This document shows, piece by piece, positions 35,466 through 42,738 of a DNA stretch of 64,000 bases (within the stretch, counting starts at the first letter, position 1; the number at the start of each line of letters is the position of its first letter). A program made the translations under genes and the position numbers. Source of the DNA: a virus. The notes beneath the pieces were generated by a model, which had not been told where the DNA came from, made no database searches, and was given only the letters and a program-made list of their open reading frames with translations. The DNA lies in IMG/VR virus record IMGVR_UViG_3300036893_000049, positions 21,260 to 85,259 of that record; one strand, written 5' to 3'.

Positions 35466-35822
35466 GTGTCCGGGGATGACGATCTCATCGGCCCTGAGTT
35501 TCCGCACGCCCCCGCCAACGACCGGTCGTTGCGCTCGCAAACCGACGCAAATTCTCATAAAAAAGACGTTAATCGCGCGTCAATGGAGGACGATACATCA
35601 ATTACGAGGCGTTCCGAGGATGAATCCGACCGGGCCTGGCTTCATGCACAGCGTGTCTCCGCTCTGGCGCATGCGGCGCGCAAGGCCAGCCGTTGGCGTG
35701 CGGTTAAACGGTTCGCGACCGCCGTTGGACTCGCCGCCACAACCGGAATGCCATGGACGGCATGGTTGACATGGATATGGGATCATCTCCGTCCAATCAT
35801 TCACGCGGCTACTGGCCCATGA
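35466..35822 (+). CDS. Small membrane-associated protein
   Basis: 118 residues from GTG; a later ATG at 35583 is also possible. The first half is charged and polar, and residues 75-110 (AVGLAATTGMPWTAWLTWIW) form one membrane-like segment. It overlaps the next gene by ATGA. Its place after the fibres fits a lysis or anchoring role, but that is unproven. Confidence 0.55.
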   Translation: MSGDDDLIGPEFPHAPANDRSLRSQTDANSHKKDVNRASMEDDTSITRRSEDESDRAWLHAQRVSALAHAARKASRWRAVKRFATAVGLAATTGMPWTAWLTWIWDHLRPIIHAATGP

Positions 35823-35983
35823 AATTGTTCGATTCCTGGTGTTCGATGTCCGACCGGCATCCGGTCAGATGTTCGATTTTACAGTTCGGTGGCGTCTCGT
35901 GCGTGTTCGTGGCGGTCTGTCTCTGGGCGGGGTCGGAGAATGCGCTGTTGACGCTGTGGCGGATGGTACGGGGATGGTGGTAA
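35819..35983 (+). CDS. Small membrane protein, 54 aa
   Basis: Begins MKLFDSWCSMSDRHPVRCSI. Residues 22-48 are hydrophobic (LQFGGVSCVFVAVCLW). One membrane segment is expected, with three or four Cys around it. It could be a holin-like or inhibitor protein. Confidence 0.5.
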   Translation: MKLFDSWCSMSDRHPVRCSILQFGGVSCVFVAVCLWAGSENALLTLWRMVRGWW

Positions 35984-35984
35984 C

Positions 35985-36308
35985 GTGGAGGCCGAGATCA
36001 AAGAATGGCTCCAAACGGTCGCGCCCTACATCGCAATCTTCGTGTCACTCTATATTGCGATTCGCGTTCAGGCCGTTCACAAGTTGGTCAATTCGGAAAT
36101 GGACCAGTTCCGGGCCACGCTAAAGCGGTTGGCCGAGGCGAACGAGGCCAGCGTCTTTCGTGCCGGGCAACAAAACGTCAGGGATGCCAATCGCAATACG
36201 GTGGTCGTCGCCGGGCAGGCTACGAGAGCGGCGGCAGAGGCAACGACAGCGGCGGCATCGGCGGTCGAGGCTGTCCAGGTTGGTCGTGATGGTCTCGGCC
36301 CCCAATAG
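35985..36308 (+). CDS. Membrane-anchored coiled-coil protein
   Basis: 107 residues from GTG with TAACGTGGAGG context. Residues 10-28 (TVAPYIAIFVSLYIAIRV) are a membrane segment; 40-105 is an Ala-rich coiled coil. This topology resembles i-spanin-like or holin-associated proteins. It ends the rightward virion operon before a terminator. Confidence 0.6.
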   Translation: MEAEIKEWLQTVAPYIAIFVSLYIAIRVQAVHKLVNSEMDQFRATLKRLAEANEASVFRAGQQNVRDANRNTVVVAGQATRAAAEATTAAASAVEAVQVGRDGLGPQ

Positions 36309-36512
36309 CCTGACCGAATCGATGTCACTCAAGATGACCCCATCCCTGGCTCCAAACGGTCGCGAATCATGGCTTAGAGGTACGGTTGGAGCCTTCAACT
36401 CACCCCCGGCGGCCGTGGCGGATGGGCGAAGGCGTTGCATTTCGGGGCCGGTATCGGTAGGATACAACCCATCGCCGCCCAGCGATTTCGTTGCAGCCCC
36501 CGTGATACCGTT

Positions 36513-36532
36513 CCCCGGTGTCCGGGGGTTTT
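36513..36532 (+). terminator. Intrinsic terminator after virion operon
   Basis: Perfect stem CCCCGG-TGT-CCGGGG (36513-36527) followed by G and four T. It stands between the rightward virion genes and a convergent leftward gene and could also stop the latter. The 36309-36512 stretch before it holds no convincing gene. Confidence 0.7.
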
Positions 36533-36535
36533 GCA

Positions 36536-36763
36536 TTACGCGGCCACGGCCTCAGCCGCACGGTGCTTGTAGGTTCGGGCGGCAATCCAACCATCGACAT
36601 CATTGCGCCGATAGAGAACGCGCCGTTGGCCTACCCGAACGAAGGGCGGTCCCTCACCGTCAATTCGCCACCGCAGCGTGGTACGATCATCAACGTGCAA
36701 CAAGGCGCACAATTGCGCATCGGTCAGGAATTCCCCTGACAGGTCCACAGTGTCATGCAACAT
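36536..36763 (-). CDS. AlpA/excisionase-like HTH protein
   Basis: 75 residues. GEFLTDAQLCALLHVDDRTT, then LRWRIDGEGPPFVRVG and RRVLYRRNDVDGWI, is the HTH_17 (MerR/AlpA-like) pattern of excisionases and small activators. It is a lone leftward gene with AAAGGACAG upstream. It may regulate prophage excision or an operon. Confidence 0.75.
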   Translation of the reverse strand: MLHDTVDLSGEFLTDAQLCALLHVDDRTTLRWRIDGEGPPFVRVGQRRVLYRRNDVDGWIAARTYKHRAAEAVAA

Positions 36764-36970
36764 ATCTCTGTCCTTTGGTGACTGGGGCCGACGTGGCCCG
36801 CCGTCAAGGACATAGCGAACGGCAGTGTCCGCCCTCTACTGTCCGCAATCGCATGATTTTCAGACCGATTCCGGTCCTCTTTCAGGTGACGCTGCCATCT
36901 GAGTAATTTCCGATCCTCTCGCCCTCTCCTCTCCCGTGACATGGTGCGCCCATAATCTCGGGAGCGTGCC

Positions 36971-37165
36971 ATGATCGGTCTGTTGGTCAATCTGCTGATT
37001 CTGTGCCTCATCGTGGGGCTGATCTGGTGGGTCATCACCATGATCCCGCTTCCCGCGCCGTTCGCACTGATTGTCCGCGTCGTGTTCGCGGTGATCCTCG
37101 TCATCGCCCTCATAGATTGGCTGACCGGGTTTACTGGTGTTGGGCGGCGGTATCATATTCTTTGA
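36971..37165 (+). CDS. Small two-span membrane protein, 64 aa
   Basis: Begins MIGLLVNLLILCLIVGLIWW. Two membrane segments (residues 2-24 and 30-50) and a short polar tail GVGRRYHIL. GGGAG stands before the ATG. It resembles a widespread family of tiny Thivi-2564-like membrane proteins in proteobacteria. Role unknown. Confidence 0.65.
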   Translation: MIGLLVNLLILCLIVGLIWWVITMIPLPAPFALIVRVVFAVILVIALIDWLTGFTGVGRRYHIL

Positions 37166-37211
37166 GGGGTGGCGGCCCCCTAAGAATGTGCTATATGTTG
37201 AAAGGCCATAG

Positions 37212-37282
37212 GGCGAGCGCAGAGAGTCGAACCCTGGTCTCGGGGGTACGAGCCCCGCGTCCTACCGCTGAACGACGCTCGC
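37212..37282 (-). tRNA. tRNA-Thr (anticodon CGT)
   Basis: Leftward cloverleaf: acceptor GCGAGCG paired with CGCTCGC, D arm GTTC/GGAC with GG in the loop, anticodon stem CGGGG/CCCCG with loop CTCGTAC (anticodon CGT, reading ACG), short variable loop, T arm CAGGG/CTCTG with loop TTCGACT. CCA is not encoded. Invariant T8, A14, T33 and the T-loop TTC are in place. It may supply a codon that is rare in the host; I cannot compare usage without the host. Confidence 0.85.
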
Positions 37283-37321
37283 CATATTGGCCGCCATAGC
37301 ACCATCTGGTGCCGACTATCC

Positions 37322-37369
37322 GGGCCGCTCCCTTCCACTTTCCTAGGGCGTTGGGGAGCGGCCCTTCTT
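37322..37369 (+). terminator. Possible terminator hairpin
   Basis: Perfect stem GGGCCGCTCCC / GGGAGCGGCCC (37322-37332 with 37354-37364), 21-base loop, followed by TTCTTA. The T tract is weak. It may end a rightward transcript from 36971 or be a structured RNA. Confidence 0.5.
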
Positions 37370-37545
37370 ATCCTCACCCCCGGCACGGGTAGTGACTCAG
37401 TTTGATTTTGGCTGCGGACGGAAGTCCTAGAGGCCAGGTACAAACATAGCTGTGTTGCGGGGTACGTTGCGAAGACGTTCTGTTTATCCTGTCTATTCTC
37501 TCAGATATCTACCACAATCATCGCTAGGCAACCAGCGGTGGAACC

Positions 37546-37758
37546 ATGCAACAAGCAGACCCTACGCATCCCAAACGTGATGCAGAGTTCACACACATCT
37601 CCGGTGGCAACGATAACGACGAGCCTCCGGTCAACGCGGTAGCGTTCACTGATTTGGCATCAGCGATGGGGATGGATGAGGACGCCTTGTTGCAGAGGTT
37701 TGCCGCGATCCTCCGCAAAAGAGAGGGTGGCGAAGATACAACCCCGGCGGAAGAGTGA
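37546..37758 (+). CDS. Small acidic protein, 70 aa
   Basis: Begins MQQADPTHPKRDAEFTHISG. The C-terminal half is a helix (AMGMDEDALLQRFAAIL). It is acidic overall and unknown. It is followed by a GTGA-coupled frame and then, about 340 bp on, by a strong terminator. Confidence 0.6.
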   Translation: MQQADPTHPKRDAEFTHISGGNDNDEPPVNAVAFTDLASAMGMDEDALLQRFAAILRKREGGEDTTPAEE

Positions 37759-37961
37759 CGCCGATGGACTGGGGTCAACTCCTGGATGGGGATCATCCAG
37801 GAGTCGCCAGTTCCGGGTCCTCGCGGAGAGAGCGTCTATCCCCCGCGCGAGAAACGGAGTCCAGGCGTGTGCGCGCTTGGCCCCACAGGTTCCCTGTGAG
37901 TCTGGTAGCACAAGTCTTGGCTCCTATCAAAGGGACTTTTGGGCTTTTGTGGCGTTTTTGA
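37755..37961 (+). CDS. Doubtful 68-aa frame
   Basis: A GTG overlaps the upstream stop (GTGA) and opens a 68-codon frame (MTPMDWGQLLDGDHPGVASS). It carries a perfect hairpin near its start and basic low-complexity sequence, so it may be non-coding RNA instead. Confidence 0.3.
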   Translation: MTPMDWGQLLDGDHPGVASSGSSRRERLSPARETESRRVRAWPHRFPVSLVAQVLAPIKGTFGLLWRF

Positions 37962-38123
37962 TTCTGAGGTATGTGCCGCGACACTCGGTTGAGACGGCTG
38001 CCTTCGCGGTCGATTGGGCGTTTGGTCCACTCGGCTGAATTATAGACCCGATCACCTGACCACGCCATACGTCACCAGAACCACCTGAGGGGCGGACGCT
38101 CCGGGGGAAACTCCGGGGCGTTT
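37759..38123. other. Largely non-coding 3' region with hairpin and terminator
   Basis: Apart from the doubtful frame, no gene is supported here. There is a perfect 11-bp stem (37778-37788 with 37794-37804, loop GGGAT) and, at the end, a strong terminator at 38096. The stretch may be a long 3' untranslated region or a small RNA. Confidence 0.4.
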
Positions 38124-38125
38124 TT
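38096..38125 (+). terminator. Intrinsic terminator
   Basis: Nine-pair stem ACGCTCCGG / CCGGGGCGT (one T-G pair) with an eight-base loop, followed by five T. It ends the rightward unit that starts at 37546 and stands next to the convergent end of the RNA-repair operon. Confidence 0.75.
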
Positions 38126-38285
38126 ATTTGTCCTCCGCGATTCGCGCGATCTCCGCCAGCCTCTTCCGCAATCGCTCGATTTCCGCGGCGGCGTCAGCCA
38201 GCAAGACGTAGCCGATGCCGACTTCCTCCGCGGTCAGGCGGGGGTGGAGGCGGTAGAATCTCAGGCGATCGATCAGTCCGGGCAT
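38124..38285 (-). CDS. Small coiled-coil protein after rtcB
   Basis: 53 residues beginning MPGLIDRLRFYRLHPRLTAE. The C-terminal half (AAAEIERLRKRLAEIARIAE) is a clear coiled coil. Its ATG lies one base after the rtcB stop, so it is cotranslated with it. It is the last gene of the leftward operon. Function unknown. Confidence 0.65.
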   Translation of the reverse strand: MPGLIDRLRFYRLHPRLTAEEVGIGYVLLADAAAEIERLRKRLAEIARIAEDK

Positions 38286-38286
38286 C

Positions 38287-39648
38287 TCAGTCTTTCCAAG
38301 GATCATCGATTCCGTCTCCCGCCATCGCCACGGCGAATGGCCGTAGTGTGTGCAGCACTCGCGTCGAGGCCGCGTGGTGAGCCAGCACTTCCGGCAAACG
38401 GCGATAAGCCATCGGACTTTCGTCCAGACCGCCGCCCGCCAGTAACACGCCGCGATCTTGCAACCACGCCTCCATCTGGGTACGGGTGAACGTGCGAATC
38501 GCTTGTTTCCGCCCGAATAATCGCCCGGCACCGTGGACCGTCGAGTAGAGCGCATCCTTCGCTTCTTGGCAGTCAACACCTTCCAAGATCACAGCGTCAT
38601 CGCCCATGGAGCCGCCAACAAAGCCCTTTTGGCCGGGGAAGGCTGGAGTTGCACCTTTTCGAACTACCCAGAGATCACGGCCGTTATGCGTTTCGCGCCA
38701 CGCGTAATTATGATGGTTGTGAACCATTTCGGTCACTGAGCCGCCGATGATCTGGCGAACACGTTCAACCACCCATTCACGACCGGCGTAAGAGTACCTT
38801 CCGGCCAATTGCATCGCCGCGATATAACGGCGGCCGACTTCACTATCTTCATCGACCACGGCGGGTGCAACGTTCATGCCGTCTTTCCCGCCAGCCGCTT
38901 TCAGATATCGTGTCGCGCTGGTGTGACCGAAACCGCGAGAACCGAAGTGGACGCCGATCCAAACGAAATCGTCTTCATCTCGCATGAGATCGACATAATG
39001 GTTGCCTGATCCGACCGTTCCTAGCTGTGCGACGGCTTTTGAGCGGTATTCACCCATGTCGGATTCGCGCCATGCGTCGCTGTCGTCAAAGAGTTCATGT
39101 TCCACGCGCTCCTCATTGGTGCGACCGACGCCGAATGAAATAACCTTGCGGACATCTTCAAGGATTGGATGGATACGATCCTGGATATCGGAAAATGGCG
39201 TGTCCAGGCGAACGGCCATGTTGCCGCATCCGATATCGAAACCGACACCGGAAATGCTGATCTGCTTTTCATAAGCGATCACGCCCCCAACAGGTTGCGC
39301 GTAACCAAGATGACCGTCCGCGCAAATCACGCCCTTAACCGCGTTGCCGATAGCCATGCAGTTTCGCATCTGAGCGATGGTGTTGGGATCGTGATCGCCG
39401 AAGATCGTCAGAGGACTGTCGCGGAATCGTTCCTCCTGCGGGCGCAGATTGACGATGCTGGCCGCGAGGTCCGCTGCCTCCCTGGCGTTTTGCGCCGAAC
39501 GGGCAGCATCGCGGAAATCGCACCATGCGGGCATACCCCGCTCACTGCCGGGTTTCGCGACACGCGAATCCGGATCGATGCCTTTAGCCTGGCACATTTC
39601 GCGTGCGGCGACTTCCAATGGATCGGCTCGACGTGTTGAAACAGACAT
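38287..39648 (-). CDS. rtcB: RtcB RNA ligase
   Basis: 453 residues. All family marks are present: ADGHLGY (Asp111, His113), GFDIGCG with Cys141, GTVGSGNHYVDL, HFGSRGFGH, HNHHN (310-314), GGSMGD and HGAGR with His372, the residue that is guanylated. RtcB joins RNA 2',3'-cyclic phosphate (or 3'-phosphate) ends to 5'-OH ends using GTP and manganese, which repairs tRNAs cut by anticodon nucleases. AAGGAGAGAG precedes the ATG. The tRNA-like RNA starts about 97 bases upstream on the same strand, with a nucleotidyltransferase before it. Phage copies are known to counter host tRNA cleavage; that use is inferred here. Confidence 0.95.
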   Translation of the reverse strand: MSVSTRRADPLEVAAREMCQAKGIDPDSRVAKPGSERGMPAWCDFRDAARSAQNAREAADLAASIVNLRPQEERFRDSPLTIFGDHDPNTIAQMRNCMAIGNAVKGVICADGHLGYAQPVGGVIAYEKQISISGVGFDIGCGNMAVRLDTPFSDIQDRIHPILEDVRKVISFGVGRTNEERVEHELFDDSDAWRESDMGEYRSKAVAQLGTVGSGNHYVDLMRDEDDFVWIGVHFGSRGFGHTSATRYLKAAGGKDGMNVAPAVVDEDSEVGRRYIAAMQLAGRYSYAGREWVVERVRQIIGGSVTEMVHNHHNYAWRETHNGRDLWVVRKGATPAFPGQKGFVGGSMGDDAVILEGVDCQEAKDALYSTVHGAGRLFGRKQAIRTFTRTQMEAWLQDRGVLLAGGGLDESPMAYRRLPEVLAHHAASTRVLHTLRPFAVAMAGDGIDDPWKD

Positions 39649-39669
39649 AACTCTCTCCTTCTATAAGGC

Positions 39670-39745
39670 ATCGCCGCACGGGACTCGAACCCGCCGCCTA
39701 TCCGTTAGTGGCCACTGTGCAGTTCCGACGTTTGCACACGGCGAT
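39670..39745 (-). ncRNA. tRNA-like RNA without canonical anticodon arm
   Basis: 76 bases in the 105-bp gap between the nucleotidyltransferase and rtcB, same strand. The acceptor stem TCGCCGT/GCGGCGA (with a G-U pair; an extra A-T pair is possible outside it) and the T arm GCGGG-TTCGAGT-CCCGT are tRNA-perfect. The D region forms a long six-pair stem TGTGCA/TGCACA with an 11-base loop containing GG. Where the anticodon arm should be, only GTGGCCAC (self-complementary, no loop) and a weak GCC/GGC pairing are seen, and no U33-anticodon loop can be drawn. No CCA is encoded. It could be a decayed tRNA or a functional tRNA mimic such as those in bacterial Y RNAs linked to rtcBA operons. Confidence 0.6.
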
Positions 39746-39751
39746 ATGGGA

Positions 39752-40732
39752 TCACAAAATCGCGGTTCGATAAGCATCCTTCACGATAGCGTCGATCACG
39801 CCGTGGTCCGGCGTCTCGGGCAGTGCGGATACCTCCTCCTCTGCTTCTACTCGTTCCAACAAATCCTCGATTTCCTCCGCGACGGCGGCATAGGGCAGTT
39901 CGCCTTTCTTGATCGCCAGAATATGCTTGGCGTTCAGCAGTGGAAAGGTGATATGGCCAGATCGCAACAGTTCCAGAGCCTCGCCGCCAACTCGCACCGC
40001 ATGAGAAAGCGCCTTCCAATCGACGTTTTCGTTACGTTCGGCCTGCAACGCGCGGGCGCCATATTCGTCCAGTAGTCGAACATAGATCGCGCGCGTATCC
40101 TTCAACGATGTGAAGAACGGTGCCTTACGGTTACAGCATTCAAGATGCGGGATCGGATCGGGACGGCTTGGATGCGGGATAAATATGATCGCGGTATGAT
40201 CGAGTTTATGTTCCGCGATGAACGTAGGCAGCGTGTCTGCCGCGATCTCCAACTTTGCCAGATGCCCGTATTCCATGATGGCCTGGTCAAACCAATTCAC
40301 GATCTCGCGGGCGGCATGAACGCGCGAGCCTTTGATTCCATATTTGTTTGCCTGAGTTCGGCAATAGCCAATGAAGCTGGCGGCACGACGGCTCAACAAC
40401 TGATGGCGACAATCCCAGATACGGCCCCAGATCGGATCGGGATCGCATGTCATAGCCCATCGTGGCGCAAACAGCATGTCCAGAGCAACGGTCTGCCCTT
40501 CTGCCAGCAATGACAAATACCGATGGAGCGCATAAGCCTCCCGGTCGATATCGCCCGCGACGTTCTTTTCGCCAGTCTGCTTGGGTCGTTTGTCTGTTAC
40601 CGTCGCTTTAACGCGTTGCAATAGGATCGCGTCCGCGTCTGGCACAAACACGGTTTTGTAATCCACGTCCGACGCTGGCGTGGACGTGCCGTAGAGGTGC
40701 GAGCCAAACTTGATCTCGACAAGGGTTTTCAC
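39752..40732 (-). CDS. COG3541-type nucleotidyltransferase
   Basis: 326 residues from a GTG overlapping the upstream stop (GTGA). The N-terminus FGSHLYGTSTPASDVDYK has the polymerase-beta-type GS motif (Gly10-Ser11) and the two Asp (22, 24) that bind metal. Residues about 60-150 include ALHRYLSLLAEGQTVALDML. This matches the YcgL-like predicted nucleotidyltransferases (COG3541). Such enzymes add nucleotides to RNA or proteins. Its position just before a tRNA-like RNA and rtcB suggests RNA end processing or tagging; that is inference. Confidence 0.85.
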   Translation of the reverse strand: MKTLVEIKFGSHLYGTSTPASDVDYKTVFVPDADAILLQRVKATVTDKRPKQTGEKNVAGDIDREAYALHRYLSLLAEGQTVALDMLFAPRWAMTCDPDPIWGRIWDCRHQLLSRRAASFIGYCRTQANKYGIKGSRVHAAREIVNWFDQAIMEYGHLAKLEIAADTLPTFIAEHKLDHTAIIFIPHPSRPDPIPHLECCNRKAPFFTSLKDTRAIYVRLLDEYGARALQAERNENVDWKALSHAVRVGGEALELLRSGHITFPLLNAKHILAIKKGELPYAAVAEEIEDLLERVEAEEEVSALPETPDHGVIDAIVKDAYRTAIL

Positions 40733-41145
40733 GACTTATCTCCAAACATCGCCGCGAACCGTTCTCGTAGAATTTGCTCGGCCTTAGCAGTCAGGATTTG
40801 TTCAATTGCGGGGTTCAATTCTTTCCACGTCTCATTGATACGTTCGAGGATCATCTTATTGATCGCACCATGCGTCACATCGTTGATGAACGCCGCCGCC
40901 ATCGCGGTCATGGTGTCCGCGAGCATCTTTTGATATTTGGTCGCGATGGTTTTTTTATACCAATCGTCTTGAATCATCTCGCTCTTGAGGAACGAATTAA
41001 TATGGGCTTCAACCGCCTCTCGTGTGGTGCGGCGCGCGATTTCCTGCGCTACCTGAGCCGCGCCAGTTCTGGCCAATTCAACCGTGGCTTCGGGGTCCAG
41101 TTCCAGCAATTTCGCGATTGCCGGTGCGCTCAGCAGCAGTTTCAT
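40729..41145 (-). CDS. Helical hypothetical protein of the RNA-repair operon
   Basis: 138 residues from the ATG in ATGA overlap with the upstream gene, beginning MKLLLSAPAIAKLLELDPEA. It is nearly all helix, with repeated charged stretches (EAVEAHINSFLKSEMIQDDW). It may be a structural partner of the nucleotidyltransferase, to which it is coupled by GTGA. No family recognised. Confidence 0.65.
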   Translation of the reverse strand: MKLLLSAPAIAKLLELDPEATVELARTGAAQVAQEIARRTTREAVEAHINSFLKSEMIQDDWYKKTIATKYQKMLADTMTAMAAAFINDVTHGAINKMILERINETWKELNPAIEQILTAKAEQILRERFAAMFGDKS

Positions 41146-41351
41146 AAAAAAGCACTCGCTCTCATGGCTTTCCGAACGGCATGGTCCCACGGTTCGGAAT
41201 TGTGTGGCAGCACGACGGCATACTCGCCGCCCTTCTTATCGACCCGGTAGCGGATCGCGATGTGATCGCCGGACGGCTCGTGGAGATACACGCTCAGTTC
41301 CCCGGCGCGGTCGAAAATGGTCAGTTGCGTGCCAGACATCCCACCCTCCAA
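41142..41351 (-). CDS. Small hypothetical protein, 69 aa
   Basis: Begins MSGTQLTIFDRAGELSVYLH after GGAGGGTGGG. A beta pattern (HIAIRYRVDKKGGEYAVVLP) and a C-terminal helix (DHAVRKAMRASAFL). It is preceded by a 12-bp stem hairpin and coupled to the next gene. Role unknown. Confidence 0.65.
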   Translation of the reverse strand: MEGGMSGTQLTIFDRAGELSVYLHEPSGDHIAIRYRVDKKGGEYAVVLPHNSEPWDHAVRKAMRASAFL

Positions 41352-41359
41352 AATCCCCG

Positions 41360-41422
41360 CCCCGGCCAGCGCAGACGCGGGGTGTCTGTAGAGCCGGGAC
41401 TATTCCCCGTCGCTGGCCGGGG
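41360..41422 (-). promoter_or_regulatory. Structured leader or attenuator-like hairpin
   Basis: Perfect 12-bp stem (41360-41371 with 41411-41422, CCCCGGCCAGCG and its complement) with a 39-base loop that has smaller G/C stems inside. On the leftward strand it is followed by GCGGGGATTTTGGAGGG, so it could end transcripts or control the gene at 41142. Confidence 0.5.
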
Positions 41423-41490
41423 AGTGGTGGATACGACGATTGGGGTTGACAGATCAATGCACCCGATCTTTTGAAGCAACCGGACGGTTT

Positions 41491-41982
41491 TCATACCGCC
41501 CCCATCTTTCTCAAAAAATCCCGGGCGACCTCCGCGACCGGCAGCGGGTGAGTGGCCCCCTCCGCTACATCCGGCTTGCTCCGGTCCTTAGCCGTATGCT
41601 CGATCAGACCAAGTATCGATTGTTCCCGCAACGCTTCACGCAGTGCAGGTGGCGAAATGTCATTGGCCTTGGCGAGACCATTAGATATGGTACGAAATCC
41701 CCGCCGCGCCTGACTACGAATACGGGCACGAGCCGTTTGACCGATTTTGTGCAGATCGTCAGGAACGACGCGTTTATATCCAACACGGCGCACGGAAGCG
41801 AATACCGCGCCATTTTCTCGTTCAACGACAAAAATCGCGCGATAAAGAAGATACCGGCATACGTTAATGTTCCGGCCGATTGCCTTACTGAAATCGTCGA
41901 ATGTCAACGTTTCGCCAAAAGGACAAGCGGCGAGAAGGTCCGCGAGGATGCGGGTGTCCTGGTGTAACTCCATGACGATCAT
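41491..41982 (-). CDS. Hypothetical protein, possible winged-helix
   Basis: 163 residues beginning MIVMELHQDTRILADLLAAC. Residues 20-75 (LTFDDFSKAIGRNINVCRYL, then ASVRRVGYKRV) look like a winged-helix domain with its wing. The middle is basic (RARIRSQARRGFRT). It follows a 15-unit GTGNN array and a CAGGAGCC site. It may be a regulator or RNA-binding protein. Confidence 0.65.
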   Translation of the reverse strand: MIVMELHQDTRILADLLAACPFGETLTFDDFSKAIGRNINVCRYLLYRAIFVVERENGAVFASVRRVGYKRVVPDDLHKIGQTARARIRSQARRGFRTISNGLAKANDISPPALREALREQSILGLIEHTAKDRSKPDVAEGATHPLPVAEVARDFLRKMGAV

Positions 41983-41999
41983 GGGAAGGCTCCTGTATT

Positions 42000-42074
42000 G
42001 TGTCGTGCTGTGCGGTGGTGTGGCGTGACGTGTCGTGCGGTGCCGTGGTGTGGAGTGGTGTGCTGTGGTGTGAT
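42000..42074 (-). repeat. Pentamer array GTGNN x15 (CACNN on transcript strand)
   Basis: Fifteen uninterrupted 5-bp units, each GTG plus two varied bases, counted from 42000. On the leftward transcript they read CACNN and end just before the ribosome binding site of the gene at 41982. A period of five is not compatible with a coding tract. Confidence 0.85.
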
Positions 42075-42144
42075 GATTTTGGCAGTCCCAACAGAAGCGA
42101 GAACGATTCCGTTGGGATTGCCGATGATGTGCCGTGGCGTGGTA

Positions 42145-42738
42145 TCATGCAACCATCTGGCGATTATCCTGCCAGACCAGTTTATCCAGAACGAAGCGGC
42201 CATTGTGACCGCCATTTTGTGGCCGGAACTGGCCGATTCCAATAAAGAGGCCAGCAAGTTCCACCATGTCCCGGAAAACGGGCTCGACGATGATCGGGTC
42301 CAGGATGATGATTTCGAATGTCGATGACCATTCCCGAACCACGGGAAAGCGGCGCACGACTCGTTTGCCTGAACCCCGGACACCATCGGCGTTGGCTGAG
42401 ATCGTAACCATCATCGCCTCTGAGGGATCGATATTCAGGATTGGTGCGGCGGGGATCATCACGCCGCTGGTGAACTTGGCGGACCATGTGGCCTTCCCCT
42501 GGCCCGGGATTTGGATTTTTGAATATTTCGCCGCCGCGATCAGGCATTGGTGAAAACCGTGCGGTGGAATAATGATGGTTTTTTTGCCGTCGTGTTCCTC
42601 GATGGACAATTTGCTACGCCATGTCCTGGCGTCATAGGCATCTGGCGACTCGCCTTCGAGCCGCGGGTCATTGTGTTGCCGGGACTGACTGTACGGCGCG
42701 GTGCCACGGAGGGTCAGTTGAGCGATGGTGTATTGCAT
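42145..42738 (-). CDS. Hypothetical protein with FRPQNGG motif
   Basis: 197 residues beginning MQYTIAQLTLRGTAPYSQSR. It is a beta-rich fold with conserved-looking blocks: PPHGFHQCLIAAAKYSKIQI near 78 and GIGQFRPQNGGHNGRFVLDK near 168. The glycine-rich FRPQNGG segment is a common mark of a phage family of unknown function. A 19-unit GTGNN array lies before its AAGGAACC-like site. First gene of the leftward operon. Confidence 0.7.
   Translation of the reverse strand: MQYTIAQLTLRGTAPYSQSRQHNDPRLEGESPDAYDARTWRSKLSIEEHDGKKTIIIPPHGFHQCLIAAAKYSKIQIPGQGKATWSAKFTSGVMIPAAPILNIDPSEAMMVTISANADGVRGSGKRVVRRFPVVREWSSTFEIIILDPIIVEPVFRDMVELAGLFIGIGQFRPQNGGHNGRFVLDKLVWQDNRQMVA

Larger units (their letters stand above)
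37166..37545. other. Non-coding region with tRNA-Thr and a long hairpin
   Basis: No gene is seen in these 380 bases. They contain tRNA-Thr (leftward, 37212-37282), a perfect 11-bp stem hairpin (37322-37364), and an AT-rich stretch near 37470-37510 that may be the promoter of the gene at 37546. Confidence 0.6.

Noticed and set aside
39670-39745. Normal tRNA-Arg (ACG) or tRNA-Val (AAC)
   Set aside because: Both need mismatched anticodon stems, wrong base 33 or a one-base variable loop; no standard cloverleaf can be drawn.
41885-42148. Leftward 87-codon frame rich in His and Thr
   Set aside because: It translates the pentamer array and overlaps the start of the 41491 gene; a five-base period is not a coding signal.
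42145-42738. Cas7-like CRISPR backbone protein
   Set aside because: Only the glycine-rich FRPQNGG segment is suggestive; no other CRISPR component is present, so I leave it as unknown.
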